This document shows positions 34,827 to 46,205 of a DNA stretch of 64,000 nt, in pieces. Position 1 is the first letter of the stretch, and each line of letters opens with the position of its first letter. The DNA comes from Tilletiaria anomala UBC 951 (Eukaryota > Basidiomycota > Exobasidiomycetes > Georgefischeriales > Tilletiariaceae). The stretch is taken from contig NW_013547011.1 in the NCBI RefSeq assembly GCF_000711695.1, forward strand, positions 186,001-250,000, given 5' to 3'. Under the pieces are notes generated by a model. The model did not search any database. It had not been told where the DNA came from and saw nothing but the letters and a program-made list of their open reading frames with translations. Position numbers and translations under genes: made by a program.

Positions 34827-37800
34827 CTATGAAGCCCTGATCTCTTGTCGCGGTGAGGTATTCTGCTCGCCGTAAATCAACGCTGCATCGGCGTCTTTTC
34901 GGAAGTCTTCGGAATCGTCGCGAGGATACTGCTGGCTGATAGAGTTGACGGCGGCAACCATGTCCTCCTCGCCGACAATCGGCGTGCCTCCGGTCTTCGA
35001 GAGACCAAGGAAGCGGTCGAGGTCGCTGTCTTTGTACTGGAGACTATTTCTGTTGCTGCGCCCGACCTGCACGGTGGTGCCGTCGCCGGTGCGCATCATG
35101 GAACCACTGATGAAGCTCGCTCGGTTGTTATTGCGCCCGCCTGACCGCGGACTGGGTAATGACAGGCCTGCCACGCTAGCATCTGCATGCTGCGGTGGAG
35201 GGAGTTCCTCTGCTTCCTCAGTTGCCTGCGGCATTTGCTTTGGCGCAGGCTCCCCATCTATGAGAATGAAGCAAGAGAAAGTCGGCTTGGGGCGTCATCC
35301 AGAAGGCGAAACTCTCCCTCTCTACTCACGAGCATCCGTGAAGAAGACCCAGTCAAATTCGGTTAAGAAGAGCGCAAAGACACCAGCGGGGATGGCCAAC
35401 GTGGGGCTGAAGACGATGCCGACATTTCGCATGGTCATCTTATTCACGTCTGAGTGCTGGATGATCTTGATGAGGCTGCGGAGAGCGAGCGAAGATGTTC
35501 GATTTATTAAATCCATGGAAAACACGTCTCTTTGCCCATATCTGGCACTCACTGTCCGCAAAGAATTCGCAACAGGGCGTAATTTGGCATCGGAAGCATG
35601 CAGACCAGCTGCCCGAGTTCGTTGATGCGATCCACGCGTTCAGGCACGTCTGCCGAAGAGGAGATGACATCAACAAGTCAGAACTGGGGTTGCCACTGCA
35701 CTTTCGAGGCTCAACCTCCCCGTCGAGTATCTGGGCACTCACCATTCACGCGCATGAACTCCATGTGCAGCTCTCTCGTCAGCACGCTCGTGGGCAGCTC
35801 TCTCAGATATGTCTTGAGCAACCCAGCGATCGCGTGCGGGTCGTAGAATTGATCGCCGGCGAGCAGGTCGACGTCGCCCTCGGCGGTGAACTTGTCCTTG
35901 AGCGCCTTGATGACGGCTGAGCTGCCGCTGAGGCGATAGATGCCCTCCTCGAGCGCGGCGTTTCGCTTCTCAAGGTACTCGATGCACCGATACACGACCG
36001 GCGGCAAGCCCGTCTTGTCGCCGATGCTCGATGCTGCGACCGCCTCCGCGAGGGGAACGCCAAAGACGGGGCGATGCTCCGTCTTTCCCTTATCGCCACC
36101 AAACGGCCGCAGTCCCTGCCAGAAGCGCTTTTTGTCATCCTTCTTGCCATGACCATCCGCGCTGCCTACATCGTCCTTTGAGCCAAACTTGTATCCCAGC
36201 GGGATCGGCGCACCGTTCATCGGCCCGCTGATCGGCAGCTTTGCGTTAGCCCGCTGCGGCGTCGACGGCATCCCTCCTGAAGCTAGGGCTGCTGCTGCTT
36301 CGTGTCCGTTGGCAGACGAGCCCTGGTCCGGCGATGGAGCGCGCGGGAAAGACGAATGAACGGAGCTGTCCGGCAGCGCCATGGTGCCCATCGGCGGGCT
36401 CGAGACAGGGTGGTGGCCTAGACTCGAGCTCCCATCGCCGACAGTGGAGATACTGCCGCTCCCGCCGGTCCCGCGGAGGCGCCTGGATAGGCTACCGCTT
36501 GTTCCTGGCCGGGTCTGGGCACTCGGTAGCACGGACATGTTTGCAGAGGCGCTGGGGGTGCCCAATTGAGGCCCACTCGGCGGAAGTACGAGCGGCGCAG
36601 GAGTGGACGCAGGTGGGTAGGAAGGTGACGATGGCATGCTCGGCACGCCAGTTGAATGGGCATCGGGCGCCAAATCGGGAGCGCCACCCAGTAGTGAGCT
36701 CGTCGGCGGGATGTGCATATGATGCAAGTGCGCTTGCTGCAAGTGATGCTGTTGTTGTGGCGCCTCGCCGAAAGGCTGCAGTTGAGGTTGCGGCTGTGTT
36801 GGCGACAGCGGCGGTTTACTCACGCTCTCCATCTCCCCAATAGTCCGCACGAGGCTGTCGACCCACTCGTCCCGATCGGCATCGCTCTCCGCGCACAGAA
36901 CATGCCTGACGAGCTGCGCCGATTGCGCTCCGCCTACGCCACCACAGCCACCGGGACCACTACCTTCGCCCGCGGCCGCGATACTTGTCCCCGCACCGGG
37001 CAGGCCGTTTGCGCCGCCGCTGCGCCGCTCGAGCACCAGGAATGCATGGCGGTACGAGTTGTCATCCATATCGGACGTCGCGCTCTTCTGTTGGCGGCCG
37101 ATCTGCGCGCCGTGGATGTTGATCGTACCGATCTGCTGACCGCCGCGTGTCTCGAAGAAGTCAAGCCGCGTGGCGCGGAGAACGTAATAGCGCGTCACCC
37201 AGCGCCCCAGGTTCTGGCCCTTCTTGGTCAGGTAGCCCTCGCGCACCGCCGAGCCGCTCGGCTTAGGCTTGTCGTGCAGCACCACGTCCGTGCACAGGAA
37301 CGTCGCAATATCGTCCCGGTCCGGCAGTTGTGCTGAGATGCAGTCGTGCAGCCACTTGTCTAGCATTGCCTGCGCGGTAGAACAAAGAGGAAAGGGAAGA
37401 GAGTCCAGAGATCGAATCAGTGAGCCCATCGTAGCTCTTCAGAACACTTTGACGCAGGCGATTTGGGCCATACTCACCTTGCGCTGATCTACCTTGCTCG
37501 GGGCGTGATCCTTGAAGAGCGACTTGTCCGGCGGGGCGACGTGAGCCAGCTTCTTTGAGCCGCTCTTCCCCCACTTTTGGCGTAGCCGCGCGTCGAGGGC
37601 TGTGATCTCCGCATACGTCTTCTCCACCTTCCACACCCTAGGCGGGCCGCCGGTACCGTTGAGATTGCCGCGCCCGCTTTCCGATGGCGGCGGTGGCGGC
37701 GGCGGCACCGCGGGATTCTCGATGCGGATGAGGAACGAGCAGACATCGCGCTCCTTGCCAGATGTGGCCTTGATGACCGAGCTGGTGACGGAGACTTGCA

Positions 37801-38926
37801 GCGTGTGCAGCATCGACCCGTCCACGCGTGGCATGTTCGACGAGCTCTCAACGGCGGCGTTCGCAAGCAGGTCCGACAGCTCTAACGCGCGCGTATTTTT
37901 CGTGACAGCGGAATCGCGCGCCGGCACCGGGTTAGCACCTGCGATGCCGCTGTATGTGTCGCCGCGCAGTCGGGTCGGGGAGAGTGGCTGTGCGCCTTGT
38001 GACAGGAAACTTGCGTTGATGTCTGCCGCCGCCGCCGCTGAGGGTGGCGTCATGGCAGACTGGAGGATGGCACCGGCCTGTAGAGACTGCCGCTCGGATC
38101 CCGACGCTTCCGCATCACTCGCCTCGACTGCCTCCACTTCAAAGTCCTGGCTCTCCATGCTCGTTCGCCCTTGCGCGCCCTCCAGGCTGCGTTGCTGGGC
38201 GGCAGCACGCTGCTGCATGATGGCAGCCGAAGAGGCCGAGGCCGATTCTACAGCTGTCATCACCGTTATGGTCGAGGACGCTGCTGCAGCGCTCGAATTG
38301 CCGAAGTGCTGCTGCATCGGCGTCTGCGGGGCACTCCCTGTTGGGAACGGCGACGACGTGACATCGATCGGAGATGTCAAGTCGGAGCTTCCCTGGCCTG
38401 GTGTCCCCACTGGCGCTCTTCCAGGTGGTGCCGACAGGGTGGGCGTGCTGTGCGCCGCTGACATTGGCGCTGCTGGTGTTGCTGCTGGTGTTGCTGCTGC
38501 TGTCGGGGCGTTGCCTCCTATCGGCGACATTTTGGAGAGAGAGCTGGGCGACCACCTCTCCAGTTCGGCGATCTTAGCCTTGAGCGCCTCGTTCTCCTTG
38601 CGAATCTTGCCCATCAGGCTCCATATGCGCATGTTCTCGTTGCTCAGCTTGCCGGCTTCGAGGCAGAACTTGTTGCGCTCGGCTAGCACCTCTTCGAGCG
38701 CCGAGGTGGGATCCACGTTGGCCCGCGCCATGGCGTCGGCCAGGCTGAGCGGCTGGTACGTCAAAGAGGATGCAGTGAGACTCGGCGACGAGGTGGTGGT
38801 GCTGATGCTGCTTCCGGGGCCGTTGGCGAGAAAGTGCAACGACAATGCGTTGGAGGCGGTCGATGCCGAGTCGATCGCGCCAGGTCCACCGCCTCCGCCA
38901 CTTTGAGAAAGTAACATGGCCGCCAT
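34827..38926 (-). CDS. BEM3: Bem3-type Rho GTPase-activating protein (PX-PH-RhoGAP)
   Basis: 1249 residues; exons 38926-37478, 37369-35743, 35649-35553, 35475-35330, 35257-34827. Order: disordered Ser/Thr/Gly N-terminus; coiled coil ~65-125 (ALEEVLAERNKFCLEAGKL, KENEALKAKIAELERW); PX domain ~375-500 (VWKVEKTYAEITALDARLR); PH domain ~524-650 (REGYLTKKGQNLGRWVTRYY); long Pro/Ser/Gln linker; RhoGAP ~918-1105 with the arginine finger in EGIYRLSGS, then DVPERVDRINELGQLV and NKMTMRNVGIVFSPTL. The PX-PH-RhoGAP order is that of yeast Bem3, a GAP for Cdc42 that acts at polarity sites through phosphoinositide binding. The start at 38926 is the first ATG giving a typical N-terminus; the frame is open further upstream. 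Confidence 0.92.
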
Positions 38927-39772
38927 GCTGCAAGCTTGCGAGGCCGGGGCACTGGGATGAGTGGCAGTGGAGGCTGAGAAGGTTGGCTCTACGATGTGTC
39001 TATTGTCGTGCAGATGTGTGTGTAAAGCGACAAACGCACGAGCGAAAGGAACTCCTGCTGCTGGCACAGCTGGCGGCGGGCCGTTTCTTTCACTTTTCTC
39101 TCTCCCCCCGCTACACGACTCGGAGGGGGAGGGGGAGCCAGCGTTTCGTGCGTCGGCCGAGCAGCCAGCGGGCAAGGGTCGACGAGAGCGACCGGCACAG
39201 TTCTTTGTGGCACAGCACGAAGTGTAGCTTTGGCTTGCTGCCGTCCCAGAACGATGGGATGGGATGGGGTGGGCAAGATGGGGGATGCGCCGGATGGGCA
39301 TGGGATCGAAAGGTGTGATGTGATGAACGAGAGACGCGCGCGCGGTGCAGCGGTGTTGGCCGGAACTGATCACTGTTTGTGTGTCGCTGCCTAACCACCA
39401 CAGTCGCCAGCGCGGCGCGGAGGCACTGCAGCAGTTTAAACGCCAGACCACGTTGACCCAGCAACACCCAGCCCCCCTCCCCCGGGCCGCGCACAAACAG
39501 CCCATGCTGACCTACGAAAACATAGTACATACGTACGCTGTGATACGGCGATGCGCTTCTCGCAACAGCCAACTTGTTCTTGCAGCCATGACACCCCGGG
39601 GATTGAAGTGGGGGTGGCAAGGTCTCGGCTATTGCACTTAGCCCAGCTCTGAAGCGCCTCTGCTGATGATTAGCAAGCATAAGGCATCGATAATCGCACT
39701 CGGAGCTGAAAATATTTCGTAAACCGAGGCATTAGGGTTCATATTCTTTGAAATCGCGGAAACATCACAGCT
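38927..39772. other. Intergenic upstream of Bem3-like gene
   Basis: 850 bases between the Bem3-like start and the first tRNA-Val(AAC). The minus-strand Bem3 frame stays open to 39505 but has no conserved content; this is probably 5' leader and promoter. Confidence 0.5.
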
Positions 39773-39871
39773 GGTTTCATGGTGTAGGGGTTATCACATA
39801 TCCTTAACATGTAAACACTTCAGTGCTCATTGTTGCGGATAAGGTCCCCGGTTCGAGACCGGGTGAAATCA
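39773..39871 (+). tRNA. tRNA-Val(AAC) with intron, copy 1
   Basis: Acceptor GGTTTCA pairs with TGAAATC, discriminator A; D-stem GTG/CAC; anticodon stem TATCC/GGATA; T-arm CCCGG-TTCGAGA-CCGGG. The loop TTAACA + C gives anticodon AAC (Val; wobble A is normally changed to inosine). The 26-nt intron sits after position 37. Confidence 0.92.
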
Positions 39872-39873
39872 TC

Positions 39874-39878
39874 TTTTT
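39874..39878 (+). terminator. RNA polymerase III terminator
   Basis: T5 run three bases after the tRNA 3' end. Confidence 0.7.
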
Positions 39879-40038
39879 GGCTTAAATACTTTTTTCTTTT
39901 TCGGCTCGTTCAAGTCTTTTTTTTAATCATGACGTAGATCAGCCATTTGAAAACTTTTCAACCTGGTTTGCGCGTGTGTAAGCATAGTAGTGCTACAAAG
40001 AACTTTAGTGGAATCCGAGAGGAAGAATCTTCATAGTG

Positions 40039-40137
40039 GGTTTCATGGTGTAGGGGTTATCACATATCCTTAACAAGTGAGCACTGCAGTGTTCTTTGTT
40101 GCGGATAAGGTCCCCGGTTCGAGACCGGGTGAAATCA
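40039..40137 (+). tRNA. tRNA-Val(AAC) with intron, copy 2
   Basis: Mature sequence identical to the copy at 39773; the 26-nt intron at the same site differs at six positions and carries the palindrome CACTGCAGTG. Anticodon AAC, cloverleaf complete, discriminator A at 40137. Confidence 0.92.
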
Positions 40138-40139
40138 TC

Positions 40140-40144
40140 TTTTT
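40140..40144 (+). terminator. RNA polymerase III terminator
   Basis: T5 run three bases after the second tRNA-Val(AAC). Confidence 0.7.
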
Positions 40145-40433
40145 GGCTTGAATACTTTTTTCTTTTTCGGCTCATTCAAGTCTTTTTTCTAATCATGACG
40201 TAGATCAGCCATTTGAATACTATCCTTTCTTGATTTGCAGGTTCTGCGAGAGCACAGTGGCGTAACATATATGCTTGCCACCACACCAGAGAACAAGACT
40301 GGACCTCATGCTCCTGCTGCGAAGTGCTCACTTGGGCATGTCCCTTGGTTAAGTGAGCAAATCGCCTGGTGCCAGCGCAAAGCCATGGTTGACATAGCAA
40401 GCATTTGGCTCTAACCACAATCGTTTATCGGTT

Positions 40434-41646
40434 TCATGAGCTTTCTACAATGGCTATTTCCGTCCCGTTGACTAAGTCTTCAGACCGCGGTGCAGCAGTG
40501 TCATTCGCAGTAACAGCCTGTTGCGGCACGGCATCGTCAACGCCGACGGCAGTCGCGTACGCATGTGCGCTCGTGAGCATGTCCCCGCTTTCTCCGTCGC
40601 CCCAGCGTGTGACGCGCGTGCTACGATCGCCTGCGACGATGTAGTCAACCCATGCCTGCCATGGCGGCTGGCCTGGCGCATAGAGCGTGTACGCCGCCGC
40701 GCGACCGTACGTGCGCATCGCGGCCGCGATGAGGATGTCTGCGCTGAGACCCTTGATGAGCTGCCGGTGCGTCCTGAAGCGATGTAGGCGGTACGGTTCG
40801 CTGTTAATCCAGGGCACATCGCTGTATGTGCGGAACACCTCCTGTGGTGCGCGGTGCGTGTCGACTGTGGTAGGGTCCGACAATGGTATGTTGCTGTACT
40901 CTGCGGGTATGCACGAAGAGAGGAAGAGCTCTAGTGGGAAGGACCACATGGCAGATACCTCTGTTGGACACGGTACCAGGCTCGGCAACGTCTCCTCTGG
41001 GTCTATGAGGAGAAAAATGACAGGATGCACAAGCAGGCAGGTTTTTGAGATGACTTCGAAATGTAGTGAACGGAGGATGGCCAGGGCGTGGATGAGCATG
41101 CTTTCCTGTGCTTCTTATGGAGTGCTCGGGCTAACTGCTGACTCACATGGCGTTCCCGTGTGCACCCAGAAGAGCGTTGTGCCCAATTTACTCTGCGCGA
41201 GTCCTATCTCCTCCTCACTTTCGCGCAACGCGGTCCGTTCCACGCAACCATCCGTGTGATCCGCCTTGCCTCCGGGTAAAGAGGCTTGCCCGGGGTGCGA
41301 TCGAAGGTTCAGTGCACGCGTGGTCATGAGGACCTGCAATTGTGGCGTAGGCAGGCGAAGCGATGGGTCCGAGGCTGGGCTTTTGCCCTTTCCCGAGACG
41401 TCACCATCCCACACGTGATCCGACTCGTAGAGAATGACTGCGACAGCAGCTTGCGTCCGACTCGTGATGCTGCACAAGACAGACGGTTAATGAGGAGAGA
41501 TCAAGCCTTGTTCATCATTACGATTCTCACTCAAAGTCTGTACGGGCGGGCGGCGTTGTTGCTAGGCGTCGGACGAGCCGGGCATTTGCCTCGGTGATAC
41601 CTTTCAGCGCTGCTTCGGGCAGCTGCTTGCGGATCGACGATGCCAT
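40434..41646 (-). CDS. PCD1: Coenzyme A diphosphatase, Nudix (PCD1/NUDT7-type)
   Basis: 352 residues; exons 41646-41531, 41469-41147, 41053-40434. The Nudix box lies at ~105-129 (GGKADHTDGCVERTALRESE then EEIGL), preceded by the CoA-pyrophosphatase signature TRALNLRSHPGQASLPGG (~89-106). The second join gives FISKTCLLVHPVIFLL, the usual block after the box, and later HRFRTHRQLIKGLSADILI is typical of the family. Family knowledge: these enzymes cleave CoA or oxidised CoA to 3',5'-ADP and phosphopantetheine, often in peroxisomes. The C-terminus ends VESS, not a PTS1 tripeptide, so peroxisomal import by that signal is not supported. About 60 residues after the core are unconserved. Intron 2's acceptor (CGAAG) is weak but is the only one giving the conserved join. 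Confidence 0.87.
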
Positions 41647-42771
41647 ACCTGAGCGCAGCGGCCTGGTTGTTTTTCGATCCACTGTGAACGAGAGCAATGG
41701 GTTTTGCACCCACGAAGCAAGCGACGGTTCAGACAAAGATGCAATTCCAAAATTGGGGAGATGGCGTGCATGGCGGCGGGCTGCAGTTAAGTTAGTTTGT
41801 CGAACATTAGCTTGATTCTTTCTTTTTAACAAATAATAAAATAATAGAAAATGCAGTGTTCAGGTCATTGGGTTCAGGCACATTCTAGCATATTCGGCCC
41901 TCTTGCGTCCTCACTTGTTTGCACTTAGGGACGTGCTGATTGCTGATCCATCGTATGGTGCTCATAACTTTCCCGTGTATACATAGGCGAAACTGCCGCG
42001 ACCAACGAGCTACAAGCACAGGAGAGCACTGAGAAGTGCGCACTCACACATGAAAGGTTGGGATTGCGGCTGCAGCAGGCAGCAGCTCGGCTAAAGACTG
42101 CGCAGACGGTAGAACAAGGTGCAAGCAAACAGGTCAGCGGCACACTCACACTCCAGACTCCTGGAGTCAACGACCACTCAAGTAATGAAGGCTTTACCCG
42201 ACATGCTTGCTTATGCCAATGCAAACATGGACCCGGACAATCGGATGGCCTTCCTCTACACCCAAGCAGTTTACCTGTACTGGCCTCGTCCCTGCTGCCC
42301 CGCTCCGCTCCGTAGTCTGGATGTACCTGGGAAATGCTTGCTCAAATCTCGATCTGAGCTACCTAACTGGACTGGCGGTTTGCATCCATGCAAGAGTAAA
42401 TTAAACGTGCACACAACAAAGCAGAGCTGACTCTATAGGCTTTTGGCATCAGGCCAGTCGAGGGAGCGATTTGCCTCCACGGACCTCACGATGTGATTCT
42501 TGGCGATACGGGATCCAGCTGCGAGGCCACGATCGGACAAGGCTACCCATTTACCTGGGGGGCACAAGTGATACTGCTGACTTGATAATACTTGCTTTGC
42601 GCTAGGAATCTCACTGGCTGACAGCCCTCCATTATAAGCACACGATTGAGTTTCTACTCGCTTGCCTTAGAACCCCCGCACCGTTTGCGCGCCCACACGA
42701 GCCCTACCACCACAACTATGGCCTGCCTCATCGTCTGATTACAGCTCATCAGCCCGCGCCTTTTCTCAGCC
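41647..42771. other. Intergenic, divergent promoter region
   Basis: 1.1 kb between PCD1 and the disordered-protein gene. It includes an A/T-rich stretch around 41815-41860. No supported coding region, RNA gene or repeat. Confidence 0.5.
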
Positions 42772-44442
42772 ATGGAGATCAATCAGCCCTCCTCTTCAAC
42801 CTTCATCGGCGAACCATCGAGCACACCAACAAAGTCGTGGCACAGAAGACGGCTTTCGGGAAATCTCCTCATTGGTGGTCCACGAGATGAGCAGCGAGAC
42901 TTAGGTCCTCTCTCTGATCACCGTCCAGCGACGCCTGCATCCCTCGACAACTCTCACCACGATGGGTTTAGTTGGTACATGCAGCCACTATACTACAACA
43001 CGCCTCCTCCTTCGCCTCTGTCGGAAAGACGCACGAAGATTCGGAGCGCCAACTCACCCAATCTGCTCTCTTTTCTCTCACCTGGGCAAGACGAGCCTAT
43101 GGATAGTCCTGGTGACTCTCGGAGCAGCTCGCCAGGTTTCTTCACATCAAATGCCAAGCGCTTCTCGTCACTCTTATTTTCCCCGCTCTTTCCTTCGCCG
43201 CAGTTCAGCTCGGATCAACTTTCATCACCAAAGCCATCCGCGCCTTTCGAGGTGGTCTGTTTAACGCCGTACTCGCCGTCACACCGTGGTCGGAATCCGC
43301 GCTTGATCGATCTCACTATCCAGGCACAATCTCCTCATCCGGACCTGTCCGACGATCCTTTTGCACCTGATCCCATCGCTGTGTCGGCTTCTCCGCGGGC
43401 TCAGAAACGACCCCTTACACCACAGGCGCGCCCTGGTAGCGGAATTTTCGCTCCATTCAGACGGGACTCGGTCCTCTTCGTACCTTCAAAGGCGCCGGGA
43501 TCGAACGACCGTCACCCTACGACACGGCATCGCGAGTCGCGTGCGCGCAGCAAGAGCTTCAGCGGTATCCCGCTTGCGTGGTTGAACAACCCGCTCCTCG
43601 ACGCCGACTTAGAAGTGCTACAACGCGGTCCCGAAATTGCATCGCCTACAGTTGATCCGCTGTGGCAAGCTGCAGATGATGCGCGCACGCTTCCGAACAT
43701 TAACCCAGGATCCATGGAGCATCGCACTTCATTCCTGGGCCATCTCAGCATATGCAATCAGAATGGTCACTCTTACGAAGATGCTGAGGAGACGTTGCGC
43801 GATTGTGGCAGCCAAGCTACCTTCGACATGCAAGATTTTTTCGAGGACAACTACTGGCGGCGAAGGAGTCAGCGCAGTCTTGAACCAGCCTGGCCAGAGT
43901 CTCTGCTCGAACATCCGGAGGAGAGACCAACGGAGCTCGCACCAGCGCTAGAGCTCAAACATGTAACCGATGATGGCCGCTTGTCAATTCCCAGAACGCT
44001 GCTGTACGATTTTGACCGACATGAGCGTGATGCGTCTCAACCTCCGATCGACCAACTGCAAGCTCGCGACGAGCTTCGCACGCTCGGGTCGATTCGCCGA
44101 CCGCCCATCATCTCAAGAGAAGCACTCCAAAGCATTTGCAGCGAGCTCCTAGCGCGCAGACAAGAGCGAGATGCGGCAGAGTGCCTGCTGAAGAAGGGGC
44201 GTACGGGTGAGACCCTTGTCACTCTTCCAACAAGGCGAGGAGTCAGGATATCTAATAGCCTACCAATGCTATTCAGCATTGCGAATACGGCAAGTGCGGT
44301 CGGTCCAAAACCGCCCGTGCGGGGGGCAGACTCTCAAATTACTGGGAGGCGCGCGGTGTGCCGGAAGAAGAGCTTCTCAGACCTGCTCGCTGGATGCATG
44401 TCTTCTGTCAAGTCAACCACAAGCACTCGTTTCAAGGACTGA
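42772..44442 (+). CDS. Disordered Ser/Pro-rich protein, unknown
   Basis: Single-exon frame of 556 codons starting at an ATG in good context (GCCATGGAG). No family recognised. The protein is Ser/Pro/Arg-rich with many phosphosite-like SP motifs (NTPPPSPLSERR, ANSPNLLSFLSPG, SSSPGFF), and one more ordered stretch near the C-terminus (about residues 440-475, REALQSICSELLARRQERDA, likely helical), followed by a short RKKSFSDLLAGCMSS tail. The composition suggests a regulatory or scaffold protein under kinase control, but this is inference. Convergent with the RKM5-type gene, 131 bp between stops. Codon use and length argue that it is a real gene. Confidence 0.72.
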   Translation: MEINQPSSSTFIGEPSSTPTKSWHRRRLSGNLLIGGPRDEQRDLGPLSDHRPATPASLDNSHHDGFSWYMQPLYYNTPPPSPLSERRTKIRSANSPNLLSFLSPGQDEPMDSPGDSRSSSPGFFTSNAKRFSSLLFSPLFPSPQFSSDQLSSPKPSAPFEVVCLTPYSPSHRGRNPRLIDLTIQAQSPHPDLSDDPFAPDPIAVSASPRAQKRPLTPQARPGSGIFAPFRRDSVLFVPSKAPGSNDRHPTTRHRESRARSKSFSGIPLAWLNNPLLDADLEVLQRGPEIASPTVDPLWQAADDARTLPNINPGSMEHRTSFLGHLSICNQNGHSYEDAEETLRDCGSQATFDMQDFFEDNYWRRRSQRSLEPAWPESLLEHPEERPTELAPALELKHVTDDGRLSIPRTLLYDFDRHERDASQPPIDQLQARDELRTLGSIRRPPIISREALQSICSELLARRQERDAAECLLKKGRTGETLVTLPTRRGVRISNSLPMLFSIANTASAVGPKPPVRGADSQITGRRAVCRKKSFSDLLAGCMSSVKSTTSTRFKD

Positions 44443-44573
44443 TCAAGGACTGATTGGGACCCTGAAAGTGAATAAATCTTACAATGGCCTAGCTATGGTA
44501 TGTGATACCCGCCATATACGCGTATGCTGTCATAGGCACATTTATGCATCTTCAAGAGACATACAATTGCGAG

Positions 44574-45909
44574 TCAGGTCAGTGTAAGATATGCTACGAA
44601 GCATGCGTACCCTTTTTGCAAGCCCTCGAGCCCCAGTGCACTTCCCTCAATGCTCCAAATTGCCCATTGGGCAGATTCTTGCGTGGGATGTCGATGCTCA
44701 ACCCATGCCGAAAGAAAGTCGTGCATCATCGCTTGCTCTCTGAGCTCGACCAGAACAAAAACCACCGTGAATTCCGGGTGGCATAGCGCGGTCAAAGTGT
44801 CCAAGAAAGCAGGAAACAAGCTTGGGTTGAAGATGCAGTCAACTGCGACCACGATGTCCGCAGGTCGGAATGGCAAATCATCCTGCAGGCTGTGCTTCCC
44901 GAAGGGTGCATGAATGTCTCGCAGGACGGTTCGAAGAGCCGACGGTTGCCTCTTCGTCAATTGCACTGCATCTCTCACTTGCGTCCAGTCTAAGGCCATC
45001 GCTTGAGGAGACGTCTGAAGTGATGCATCACAAACGAAGTTGATATTCTTTCGAAGCAACAGTAGGAGCGCTTCTTGATCCGTTGCGACCCACGTCACAG
45101 TGCCTTGGCCTGCTTTGAAGATGGTAGAAGAGTGCAAGATGGCAGAGAGAACGCCCGTACCCGCTCCGAGCTCCAATACGCAAAGATCGCGAGATGCACC
45201 GTTGCAAGTCCAATCCAAAAGAGACGGTACAGGGTCGCCGCTGGCGTTGACAAGAGGGGCCTTGTTGACGTGTTGCCTGACCATCGTAGCACCAAGAAGA
45301 ATGCTGTTGCCGAGAGAAGCAAGGCGAAAGAAAATGAGTCGCTCTCTTCTGATATTCGTGCACTCATGGCAACCTTACCTCGACCTCCACATTACGCTGC
45401 CTGTATTGCCGCGTTGCGAGCGGAGACTTGTCTGGCTTTGCCAGATGTACGCTTCGACATGGCTAGGCCCGCCCTGCTTTGCTTTGACGTCCTTTTTCCC
45501 TTTCCCTGTCTTTTGCGTAGATACCTTCGATCGTCTCGCAACTGGATCTGCTTCTGCGGCGTCCACGGGCTCCACAGAGACTCCAGGAGCGATCGCTGAG
45601 TCATCCTGCTGATGGTAAGGCTCAATATCTCGTAATTTGACGGTGACACGAAGGAGGTCGGACCATATCTCCACGTGTCCGAGACCACGGCGGCCAGGAT
45701 CGGGCCTACTGAGAGAGTAAAGCAGGAAGATCTGAAGGATAACAAAGTGGTTGACATTGCCATGTGTTTCGGTTAGCGTTCCTCGAATCGGGCGAACAGC
45801 TGTGACGGTGTCGCCTCACTTCCTCGTCGGCATCCTCCACTCTTCTGGAATGCTGCGCAGCATACTCGCTGCGCAGCGCTGGTACGAGCTCTGCTGCTGC
45901 AGCTAGCAT
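44574..45909 (-). CDS. RKM5: Ribosomal lysine methyltransferase 5-type enzyme
   Basis: 405 residues; exons 45909-45820, 45731-45379, 45348-44574. Class I SAM-dependent methyltransferase of family 16: motif I CVLELGAGTGVLSAIL, ATDQEALLLLLRKNI after it, and ADIVVAVDCIFNPSLFPAFL in the post-motif II region. The preceding TGSVMWRS block and QSQTSL are typical of Rkm5/METTL21-like proteins. Family knowledge: yeast Rkm5 monomethylates Lys46 of ribosomal protein L1. Exon 1 is supported by phase, a GTGAGG donor and a CTAAC branch site, but its sequence is poorly conserved. The exon 3 acceptor is a CAG-AAG tandem, both in frame. A role on L1 is inferred from the family; other METTL21-like substrates are possible. 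Confidence 0.82.
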
Positions 45910-46205
45910 TTATCATCCTTGTGCACTTGAAACCCTTCCGACAATGCACCTGATGATCTGTGTAACTTGCAGGAGGCGCAGAGGGTGGTATCATGATTCA
46001 TAGACGGGGCCAGTATTCACATGAGTGCGAGTAGGGTCGTAGGGCGCACGAGTTGCGCCTCATACATGGGCCATGCCCGCCTTCGATCATGCGCGTTATA
46101 CTGAGGGCCTAAGGCGGAAGCAGTCGTGCTCTTCATGTCAAAAATCAAGCGAGGACATATGGCAATGCTATTTGAAATGGACCATGTTGGTCTAGATATT
46201 TGTCA

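Larger units (their letters stand above)
39773..40217 (+). repeat. Tandem duplication carrying tRNA-Val(AAC)
   Basis: Two direct copies of 179 bp, 39773-39951 and 40039-40217, start to start 266 bp, with no length change. Mature tRNA parts are identical; the introns differ at 6 of 26 positions; the ~80 bp downstream flank differs at about 3. Sequence before each tRNA is unlike. Confidence 0.9.

Noticed and set aside
37602-38906. 434-codon open frame antisense to the Bem3-like gene
   Set aside because: Ala/Ser/Cys-rich translation with no family; explained by the GC-rich opposite coding strand.
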